Shown: positions 62,701-64,000 of the stretch, piece by piece
How positions within the stretch are numbered: the first letter of the stretch is position 1
Layout: the number at the start of each line of letters is the position of its first letter
Assembly: GCF_014633365.1 (NCBI RefSeq)
Contig: NC_068341.1
Span: 23,418,339-23,482,338 of the forward strand
Direction of reading: 5' to 3'
Length of the DNA: 64,000 nucleotides
Origin: Diospyros lotus
Lineage: Eukaryota; Streptophyta; Magnoliopsida; Ericales; Ebenaceae
Position numbers and translations under genes: made by a program
Notes under the pieces: generated by a model
What the model was told of the DNA's origin: nothing
Seen by the model: the letters and a program-made list of their open reading frames with translations, nothing else
Database searches by the model: none

Positions 62701-63310
62701 ACCTACATGGAACTTATTCTTCAAATAATTTTGTTGTATCTTCACCAGGCACACATACATTGGTATTGTAGTTAATACCGCGCTGCACTGTCGACCAACT
62801 TTGTTTCTGATTTCAACCAACGTCAGTTAAATTAACCTTCAATTCTCGAACATGTTTTTCTCCGCAACACAGTCAATTCAAATCAAAATTGAGGTAAGAC
62901 ACTCGCAACAACAACTACGGAAAATGATAACATGCTTCACATTGAACATTCATCCATCCATAATCAAGGAATTGATCACATACTTAACCATGAAGATTGA
63001 AGAAAATGAAGTTACGTACACAATTAAACAAAAACAAAAACACCAGAGAATAATTCAAGCTTGCCATCACTCAACTAACTCTTACCGGAGCCAAGCGAGG
63101 CTCGAAAACGGGGCGAGAAATGGATGCCGGTGACGGGATGGCGGTGAGTTGATCAGCCTTCCCAGCATCCTTCACCATCTTCTTCCAAGAAACGATTGTG
63201 GTCTCCCCCGGTCTCAGCTCCACCATAAACCTCTGCCGGCCGGCCGCCGTCACGAGCGACGAAGAAGGCCCCGCTGCTTCGCCACCGCGGGGCGCCTGCT
63301 GTTCCACCAT
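19202..63310 (-). CDS. UBN1: Ubinuclein (UBN1/UBN2-like), HIRA-complex histone chaperone subunit, 13 coding exons
   Basis: Join, in gene order: 63310-63086, 60279-60193, 60031-59939, 59806-59730, 44124-43578, 41188-41107, 41008-40896, 40731-40645, 39247-39122, 32397-32260, 32158-32111, 31012-30911, 19699-19202. This gives 740 codons plus TGA. Every intron is GT-AG and phases agree, with no internal stop. Landmarks: an N-terminal [14 protein letters not shown] block (residues 31-44); the HPC2-related domain with [11 protein letters not shown] (122-132) and [13 protein letters not shown]; a basic KKRGRK stretch (173-178); the conserved ubinuclein middle domain (about 344-575) with [13 protein letters not shown] and [10 protein letters not shown]; an eight-alanine run (624-631). 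In plants and animals ubinuclein joins HIRA and CABIN1 to deposit histone H3.3 independently of replication, in the nucleus; the HPC2-related domain contacts H3.3. Length matches plant ubinucleins (about 750). UBN1 versus UBN2 cannot be settled here. The 44-kb span is due to transposons in introns. Confidence 0.92.
19747..19944. repeat. Perfect 87-bp inverted repeat with 24-nt loop, intron 12
   Basis: 19747-19833 and 19858-19944 are exact reverse complements, base by base. The 24-nt loop itself repeats part of the arm (AAGAATTATGTCAT). The left arm begins 47 bp from the acceptor of the last exon. The transcript would fold into a long perfect hairpin. No TIR signature or target duplication was seen, so a template-switch palindrome is as likely as a foldback element. 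Confidence 0.95.
19945..20639. other. Intron 12 sequence without recognised features
   Basis: AT-rich, short incidental ORFs only. Confidence 0.35.
20640..20890 (+). mobile_element. LTR fragment related to the outer gypsy element of intron 4
   Basis: GAGAGAGGCCCTCTCGAATA followed by GGCCTATTTTGTTTTCTTTC parallels the LTR at 45068-45370 read on its own strand. No coding sequence is attached. Ends are not defined. Confidence 0.4.
20977..23395 (+). pseudogene. Non-LTR retrotransposon (LINE, RTE-like) reverse transcriptase, decayed and interrupted
   Basis: Pieces in family order on the plus strand: LEKAYDR motif (20977-21174); [17 protein letters not shown], then a [12 protein letters not shown] box where FADD became FAED, and YMECE (21221-21511); [11 protein letters not shown] (about 21826-21905); LKLKGEFY-type and LCFMA (about 22960-23130); [18 protein letters not shown] tail to the 3' end (23165-23395), ending in GGGATTAAGGCTTTTAATTG. 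About 300 bp at 21520-21820 and 1 kb at 21950-22950 are foreign AT-rich insertions. Multiple stops make it non-functional. Confidence 0.75.
23871..24061 (-). repeat. 3' LTR of the copia element
   Basis: On the minus strand starts TGTAGAAATAG directly after the polypurine tract and ends TTTGTTTAGA. Confidence 0.92.
24069..24656 (-). pseudogene. Copia RNase H
   Basis: [19 protein letters not shown] and ADILTKGL are the usual Ty1/copia RNase H and C-terminal landmarks. The domain frame is open for 195 codons but separated from reverse transcriptase by about 120 bp containing stops. Confidence 0.88.
24777..25547 (-). pseudogene. Copia reverse transcriptase
   Basis: Contains [41 protein letters not shown] and the catalytic YVDDIIMTG box. 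256 codons without a stop. It is cut off from the linker upstream and from RNase H by stops. Confidence 0.92.
25569..26356 (-). pseudogene. Copia integrase C-terminal/linker region
   Basis: [18 protein letters not shown] is the conserved copia block after the integrase core, followed by a low-complexity linker leading to reverse transcriptase. Confidence 0.85.
26619..27510 (-). pseudogene. Copia protease and integrase core, frameshifted
   Basis: Protease [16 protein letters not shown]-pre-integrase zinc motif (WHLRLGHPS then CESCHLS); integrase core begins [12 protein letters not shown]. The frame breaks near 26750, after which [10 protein letters not shown] continues in another frame to 26619. 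Confidence 0.88.
27511..28411 (-). other. Copia leader and gag deletion junction
   Basis: A start-like [10 protein letters not shown] at about 27683 soon meets a stop and then runs into sequence just upstream of protease. The capsid and zinc-knuckle part of gag is absent. The remaining ~700 bp to the primer site are GC-richer leader without recognised domains. Confidence 0.6.
28412..28423 (-). promoter_or_regulatory. Copia primer-binding site, tRNA-Met
   Basis: TGGTATCAGAGC on the minus strand, directly adjoining the 5' LTR end. Confidence 0.9.
28424..28614 (-). repeat. 5' LTR of the copia element
   Basis: 191 bp matching 23871-24061 with a handful of differences; followed by the AGGTT duplication. 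Confidence 0.92.
28740..30131 (+). pseudogene. Second copia remnant: LTR end, primer site and Gag, broken
   Basis: A TATATATATCAGC promoter-like box (about 28874) and GGTTTCTTACA LTR-type end are followed by TGGTTTCAGAGTC, a one-mismatch tRNA-Met primer site. Gag then starts at ATG 29023 ([20 protein letters not shown]..., N-terminal 112 codons open), is interrupted by stops, and resumes at 29613 with an RGG-rich tail and zinc knuckle [13 protein letters not shown] near 29915. No pol or 3' LTR follows. Confidence 0.75.
30132..30910. other. Start of intron 12 (gene sense), no element recognised
   Basis: AT-rich intronic sequence with an A-tract at about 30640-30658. Confidence 0.35.
30911..31012 (-). 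CDS. UBN1: Ubinuclein exon 12
   Basis: Residues 542-575, [19 protein letters not shown] onward to ..YSQHK, the end of the conserved middle domain. Acceptor ATGCAG, donor GTATTG. Confidence 0.92.
31600..31860 (-). mobile_element. LINE (RTE-like) 3' fragment in intron 11
   Basis: On the minus strand [20 protein letters not shown] matches the C-terminal tail of the LINE family at 23165. A related 3'-end piece (plus sense CCTGCTATGTGGGGTCAGCT) lies near 31145-31165. Confidence 0.55.
32111..32158 (-). CDS. UBN1: Ubinuclein exon 11
   Basis: A 48-bp exon, residues 526-541, [16 protein letters not shown]. Acceptor TTCTAG, donor GTATCT, phase 0 at both ends. Too short for ORF calling but collinear with the family. 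Confidence 0.92.
32260..32397 (-). CDS. UBN1: Ubinuclein exon 10
   Basis: Residues 480-525, with [18 protein letters not shown], a signature of the middle domain. Acceptor TCTCAG, donor GTACTG. Preceded in gene order by a 6.7-kb intron. Confidence 0.92.
32578..32611. repeat. (CT)n microsatellite
   Basis: About 17 CT dinucleotides in intron 9, next to the LINE fragment that follows. Confidence 0.9.
32640..33560 (+). pseudogene. LINE (RTE-like) fragment in intron 9
   Basis: Follows the same order as the intron 12 [13 protein letters not shown] and LFALMMDKL, a decayed FADD region, an RYHRxIIHRIK-type segment, then [20 protein letters not shown], ending in ATTAAGGCTTGTAATAATG near 33535. Stops in every frame. 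Confidence 0.6.
33736..35750 (-). mobile_element. Non-autonomous LTR retroelement, about 2 kb
   Basis: LTR-like repeats at 33736-33953 and from 35539 to about 35750 share AACTATTGTATTGAAT-type, ATAATCTGAGTT and ACAAGATAAAGATAATGCCT words. On the minus strand the right copy is followed by TGGTATCAGAGC (35527-35538, tRNA-Met primer site) and the left copy is preceded by a GAGGGGGGATG purine tract. The 1.5-kb interior has no protease, integrase or reverse transcriptase. The far right end is diverged and no target duplication was confirmed. Confidence 0.65.
34889..34906. repeat. Poly-G tract
   Basis: An uninterrupted run of about 18 G inside the non-autonomous LTR element. ORFs reading poly-Gly or poly-Pro across it are artefacts. 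Confidence 0.9.
36015..36458. mobile_element. hAT-type MITE, 444 bp, with 8-bp target duplication
   Basis: TIRs TAGGGGCGGAACCAG and TAGGGGTAGAACTAG (two mismatches). Perfect 8-bp flanking repeat TCATGCTT at 36007-36014 and 36459-36466. The interior is AT-rich and non-coding. Probably the same broad family as 3663-3866. Confidence 0.85.
36690..36850 (+). repeat. Two direct copies of a ~76-bp unit
   Basis: AAGTAAATAAGTTATC and ATAGGAACCTTGACA words recur in the same order in both copies. Confidence 0.65.
37041..38170 (+). mobile_element. Possible gypsy-type LTR remnant in intron 9
   Basis: Starts TGTAACACCCCAAG, like plant gypsy LTRs, with no coding sequence over about 1.1 kb. No matching partner LTR, primer site or clear end was found, so the call is tentative. 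Confidence 0.3.
38504..39043. mobile_element. Possible MITE around a T/G homopolymer tract
   Basis: GGGTAAATTACAT at the left and an inverted TGGGTAATTTAAAT at the right suggest terminal repeats. Inside, about 38707-38744 is a T run directly joined to a G run. No exact target duplication was confirmed. Confidence 0.35.
39122..39247 (-). CDS. UBN1: Ubinuclein exon 9
   Basis: Residues 438-479, starting [12 protein letters not shown], Lys/Glu-rich and probably helical, ending QLSCIKSK. Acceptor CAACAG, donor GTAAGT. Confidence 0.92.
39809..39841. repeat. C-run joined to A-run
   Basis: About 15 C, AG, then about 15 A, in intron 8. It mirrors the T-run/G-run at 38707 in inverted sense. ORFs crossing it are artefacts. 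Confidence 0.85.
40150..40310 (-). mobile_element. tRNA-derived SINE in intron 8
   Basis: On the minus strand an A-box-like GCACAAGTCAAGTAGTTGGGC is followed about 40 bp later by a B-box-like GTGGGTTTGATTCC. Spacing fits a tRNA-derived SINE head. Ends are not defined. Confidence 0.45.
40645..40731 (-). CDS. UBN1: Ubinuclein exon 8
   Basis: Residues 409-437, with [20 protein letters not shown], a highly conserved family block. The acceptor is tandem CAGCAG; the second AG would start the exon at 40728 and drop one Gln. Confidence 0.9.
40896..41008 (-). CDS. UBN1: Ubinuclein exon 7
   Basis: Residues 371-408, ending [19 protein letters not shown]. The acceptor is a tandem TAGCAG; using the second AG moves the exon start to 41005 and drops one codon in frame. 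Confidence 0.9.
41107..41188 (-). CDS. UBN1: Ubinuclein exon 6
   Basis: Residues 344-370 plus one base of a split codon: [20 protein letters not shown] then LERMVAE, opening the conserved middle domain. Acceptor ATGCAG, donor GTATAT. Confidence 0.92.
41189..41999. other. Intron 5, AT-rich part without recognised element
   Basis: No coding frame or repeat family recognised. Confidence 0.35.
42000..42260 (-). mobile_element. LINE (RTE-like) 3' end in intron 5
   Basis: Minus-strand sequence ends in a GGGATTAAGGC-like box (plus sense GCCTTAATTCCACTAGGTGG) like the other LINE copies in this window, preceded by decayed tail-coding sequence. Confidence 0.5.
42261..43341. other. Intron 5, unassigned part
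   Basis: AT-rich, incidental ORFs only. Confidence 0.35.
43342..43475. repeat. Exact 67-bp tandem duplication in intron 5
   Basis: 43342-43408 and 43409-43475 are identical, head to tail. Exactness implies recent origin. Confidence 0.95.
43484..43600 (-). repeat. Tandem duplication containing the exon 5 splice donor
   Basis: 43484-43530 repeats 43554-43600 at a 70-bp offset. The unit carries the last bases of exon 5 plus donor GTGAGT. The downstream copy leaves a 22-nt exon-like piece (43508-43529) with acceptor TCTTCAG and donor GTGAGT. Confidence 0.9.
43578..44124 (-). CDS. UBN1: Ubinuclein exon 5 (largest exon)
   Basis: Residues 161-343. Supplies the last base of the split codon, then [17 protein letters not shown] (likely nuclear-localisation type) and a low-complexity, Ser/Lys-rich linker. 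Ends ..YSMQTV at donor GTGAGT. This donor and the last 22 exon bases are duplicated 70 bp into the intron. Confidence 0.92.
44125..45067. other. End of intron 4 next to exon 5
   Basis: Mostly AT-rich. A stretch at about 44399-44670 with a CTATATAAGCCTC promoter-like box, ending TTCTACATCA before ATTGGCAT, may be an LTR remnant. No gene. Confidence 0.3.
45256..45561 (-). pseudogene. Outer gypsy chromodomain
   Basis: [16 protein letters not shown] matches the chromodomain signature of plant chromoviruses (VKWKGL..TWE), which guides integration to marked chromatin. The frame then runs into the 3' LTR. Confidence 0.75.
46531..46949 (+). repeat. 5' LTR of nested gypsy
   Basis: Contains CTATATAAGCCC promoter-like box near 46741 and a CT-rich leader. 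Confidence 0.9.
46997..47868 (+). pseudogene. Nested gypsy Gag, frameshifted
   Basis: ATG 46997 ([17 protein letters not shown]) soon meets a stop. Capsid-like [19 protein letters not shown] and [13 protein letters not shown] occur at 47482-47763. A frameshift follows; the next part of Gag continues at about 47840-48100. Confidence 0.8.
47943..48446 (+). pseudogene. Nested gypsy protease region
   Basis: [13 protein letters not shown] is an intact aspartic-protease active-site box. Only the part from about 48120 is in the coding frame. A TAA at 48444 separates it from reverse transcriptase. Confidence 0.82.
48447..50192 (+). pseudogene. Nested gypsy reverse transcriptase-RNase H
   Basis: 581 open codons: end of protease ([11 protein letters not shown]), reverse transcriptase with [30 protein letters not shown] and catalytic FFDDILVYS, then RNase H ([27 protein letters not shown]). 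The catalytic residues are intact, but upstream and downstream breaks would prevent a polyprotein. Confidence 0.92.
50131..50970 (+). pseudogene. Nested gypsy integrase
   Basis: Frame differs from the preceding ORF (overlap implies a frameshift). Zinc finger H-H with CDTCKRCK, then DDE core: [31 protein letters not shown]. Ends at a TGA in the LALAQW motif, in place of the following codon. Confidence 0.9.
50971..51627 (+). pseudogene. Nested gypsy integrase C-terminus and chromodomain
   Basis: [19 protein letters not shown] and [14 protein letters not shown] continue integrase in frame with the previous ORF, with stops at 51127 and 51403. [20 protein letters not shown] is a chromodomain. The final stop precedes the polypurine tract and 3' LTR. 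Confidence 0.85.
51657..52076 (+). repeat. 3' LTR of nested gypsy
   Basis: Copy of 46531-46949 with one extra base and scattered substitutions. Confidence 0.92.
52129..52800 (-). pseudogene. Outer gypsy RNase H and integrase N-terminus
   Basis: [20 protein letters not shown] and YEKELM are RNase H landmarks (52800-52573). [15 protein letters not shown] and [10 protein letters not shown] (52518-52129) lead into the integrase zinc finger. The two parts are in different frames. Confidence 0.82.
53370..53942 (-). pseudogene. Outer gypsy reverse transcriptase N-terminal part
   Basis: [18 protein letters not shown] and [18 protein letters not shown] are intact; the frame breaks at about 53370. 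The catalytic DD box downstream (about 53180) is decayed. Confidence 0.85.
53953..54490 (-). pseudogene. Outer gypsy zinc knuckle and protease
   Basis: A knuckle-like [14 protein letters not shown] lies near 54460, then [13 protein letters not shown], the aspartic-protease active-site box, at about 54200. Confidence 0.82.
54760..55440 (-). pseudogene. Outer gypsy Gag
   Basis: [19 protein letters not shown] and [19 protein letters not shown] are conserved plant gypsy Gag blocks (55250-54876). A stop follows FLALRQ, after which Gag sequence continues. Confidence 0.8.
55500..55660 (+). mobile_element. LTR tail fragment of the 56859-58565 element family
   Basis: CT-rich stretch with TTTCTCCCTCAATTC, then TTCTATCTTCAAAG and a GATCCTGATAGG end, like the LTR ends at 57240 and 58530. 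Confidence 0.5.
55661..56420 (+). pseudogene. LINE (RTE-like) 3' fragment
   Basis: Shares the order of the other LINE copies: ATCTAGGATCAATTATTC (GSIIQ segment), [15 protein letters not shown], a tail with [15 protein letters not shown], and two ATTAAGGC-like ends (about 56330 and 56410). Stops throughout. Confidence 0.6.
56421..56858. other. AT-rich intron 4 sequence
   Basis: Nothing recognised. Confidence 0.35.
56859..58565 (+). mobile_element. Short LTR retroelement, 1.7 kb, no pol
   Basis: LTRs of about 400 bp (56859 to about 57268 and 58166-58565) start TGTCACRACCA and share GAGTAGTTATTGC, CACCTCTTGG and CT-rich blocks. A tRNA-Met-like primer site TGGTGTCAGAGC (57271-57282, one mismatch to the usual) and a polypurine tract AAGGGGGAGGGAA (about 58153-58165) flank the interior. 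Left and right flanks (TCAAT, GAACC) do not match, so no target duplication is confirmed. No retroviral enzyme domains. Confidence 0.75.
57471..57833 (+). CDS. 120-codon ORF inside the short LTR element, function unknown
   Basis: I do not recognise it. Starts [20 protein letters not shown], with a heptad-like [20 protein letters not shown] stretch that may form a coiled coil. The frame drifts to Leu/Arg-rich residues at the end, suggesting a frameshift near 57770. Sequence up to 58130 contains another unassigned frame piece with [18 protein letters not shown]. It could be a Gag N-terminus or a captured host fragment. Confidence 0.3.
   Translation: MAEGTLTNIDTNTTTQEVMQSLEKEVAKINQKLHKILIQFSKKFRVSITVELFSKEYSDSLKGEVLERDAQDNYLRSSYHEMIDSDNQSSGLKDVNFLRLRKKVLRILLLCLLQRRLCRS
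58580..59260 (-). pseudogene. LINE (RTE-like) fragment, minus strand
   Basis: [20 protein letters not shown] (59130 region) is the segment between endonuclease and reverse transcriptase in this LINE family. Further along the minus strand are decayed reverse-transcriptase pieces to about 58580. A T-tract at about 58901-58918 interrupts it. Confidence 0.6.
59730..59806 (-). CDS. UBN1: Ubinuclein exon 4
   Basis: Residues 136-160, [19 protein letters not shown] then KGKLER, completing the HPC2-related domain. Ends with two bases of a split codon (AT) at donor GTGAGT. The next exon is 15.6 kb away. Confidence 0.93.
59939..60031 (-). CDS. UBN1: Ubinuclein exon 3 (HPC2-related domain core)
   Basis: Residues 105-135, with the acidic [15 protein letters not shown] core that in this family contacts histone H3.3. 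Acceptor TTCCCAG; donor GTTGGT is weak but placed by continuity with the next exon. Confidence 0.93.
60193..60279 (-). CDS. UBN1: Ubinuclein exon 2
   Basis: Residues 76-104, starting GQPAE and ending in [14 protein letters not shown], the start of the HPC2-related region. Acceptor TCTTCAG, donor GTATGC, phase 0 at both ends. Confidence 0.93.
60360..61260. mobile_element. Decayed element with GAGCTCGAGC-type repeats, intron 1
   Basis: Both flanks of the nested MITE hold many short words of the type AAGCTCGAGC, AGCTTGAGCC, ACGAGCTTG and GAGCTCATAAATGAGCC in inverted relation. This pattern is common in plant transposon subterminal regions. No coding sequence and no confirmed ends. Confidence 0.4.
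60707..61082. mobile_element. Harbinger/Tourist-like MITE, 376 bp, TTA duplication
   Basis: TIRs GGTAGCGTTTGTTAA and GGTAGTGTTTGTTAA (one mismatch), flanked by TTA on both sides (60704-60706 and 61083-61085). The interior is AT-rich with no ORF of note. Confidence 0.75.
61290..61405 (+). mobile_element. LINE (RTE-like) 3' tail
   Basis: ATATAATGGCCTTACAAAAG followed by ACATGGCC and a final GGGATTAAGGCTTGTGATT box match the ends of the LINE at 23290-23410. Confidence 0.6.
61406..63085. other. Start of intron 1 (gene sense), no element recognised
   Basis: AT-rich, no coding frame or repeat family recognised. The ORFs here are short and incidental. Confidence 0.35.
63086..63310 (-). CDS. UBN1: Ubinuclein exon 1 (start codon)
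   Basis: Residues 1-75. ATG at 63310. Carries the family's [14 protein letters not shown] block and ends ..RLAP at donor GTAAGA, phase 0. The longer open frame past 63086 is intron read-through. Confidence 0.93.
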
Positions 63311-64000
63311 CGACGGGAAGAAGATGCAACTAGGGCTTTTTTTTTCCTTTTGCTTTTTTTTTTTTTTTTTTTCTGGGAAAATTGAACCAAACGGTAAACC
63401 AGAGCAAGAAAACGATTTGGGATCTAATTCTGACCAGCCCCAATCCTGAATTTGGTGAAATTTTGTTCAGTGGCCAAACAGATGAAATCCCAAACCCTAA
63501 GTAAAGATCAAAAGAATAAGAAAAAATTCAAACTCATAGTTACATTTTCAACAATCTTAATTTCGCAGGGAATTGCAAAGAAAAATTTTGAGATTGAAAT
63601 GAAACTAGAAAATTTCAGCGAAATGACTGACAAAGGGATACCATACCACATTTGAATTCCCAAACCCCTATTTCTGTGATTTTCTATATCCTACTTTTCT
63701 TCTTAGTTTTCAATTTCCAATCACTCTTTCTCTTCCTCAAATTCTTATTATATTCTCCACACATATTATTATTTCATAAATTCTGATAATTCATAAAAGA
63801 CATTCAATTAAATATATAAAGACTGTTTTGATTGTCAAATAAGTTTGGTTTCTTGATTTGTGACTTAAGTTTTTTATGGAATATAAAAGTGTTAAAAAAA
63901 ATGTGAGATCTTAATGAATTATAGGCCCACAAGACTTAAAACTTATCTTAATGAACCATTAACTCCACTTGAGTCAAGTAAAAGTAAAGTTTATGTAAAT
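63311..64000 (-). promoter_or_regulatory. 5' UTR and promoter region of the ubinuclein gene
   Basis: Upstream of the ATG at 63310 in minus-strand sense. An A-rich tract (T-runs at about 63338-63372 on the plus strand) probably lies in the 5' UTR. No clear TATA box; GC content is higher near the start codon, as in many broadly expressed plant genes. Transcription start is not placed. Confidence 0.45.

Noticed and set aside
63149..63449. Plus-strand ORFs opposite ubinuclein exon 1
   Set aside because: They are antisense shadows of a GC-rich conserved exon and end in a T-tract.

Overview
This is nuclear DNA of a flowering plant, most likely a eudicot. It is AT-rich and consists almost entirely of transposable elements woven around one intron-rich host gene. 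No organelle, bacterial or viral signature is seen. The species cannot be named from sequence alone.

Layout. (1) 1-4730: remnants of LTR retrotransposons, a hAT miniature transposon with a perfect 8-bp target duplication, and a SINE-like piece. (2) 4731-16464: an 11.7-kb LTR retroelement bounded by two 226-bp LTRs and a CCCAT target duplication. The LTRs carry a 5S-rRNA-like domain, the hallmark of Cassandra TRIM elements. Its interior holds a 131-codon ORF, a nearly complete Ty3/gypsy gag-pol reading frame, and a mosaic of rearranged fragments of a larger gypsy element. (3) 16465-19201: a degenerate ~73-bp tandem array, a CACTA-type terminus and the 3' flank of the host gene. (4) 19202-63310, minus strand: one host gene of 13 coding exons encoding a 740-residue ubinuclein (UBN1/UBN2-like, HIRA histone-chaperone complex). 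All 12 introns have GT-AG ends and the reading frame is open throughout. (5) 63311-64000: the gene's 5' flank.

Introns 4 (15.6 kb), 9 (6.7 kb) and 12 (11.2 kb) account for most of the gene's 44 kb. Intron 12 holds LINE fragments, a 4.7-kb Ty1/copia element with 191-bp LTRs and AGGTT target duplications, a second copia gag remnant, and a perfect 87-bp inverted repeat. Intron 9 holds a LINE, a non-autonomous LTR element and a second hAT miniature element. Intron 4 holds a plus-strand chromodomain gypsy nested in a minus-strand chromodomain gypsy, plus a short LTR element of unknown coding content. Intron 1 holds a Harbinger-like miniature element.

The only host function visible is H3.3 chaperoning by ubinuclein. 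Everything else is mobile DNA, mostly decayed. The item most worth following is the Cassandra-type LTR joined directly to a gypsy coding region, because Cassandra elements are normally under 1 kb and non-coding.
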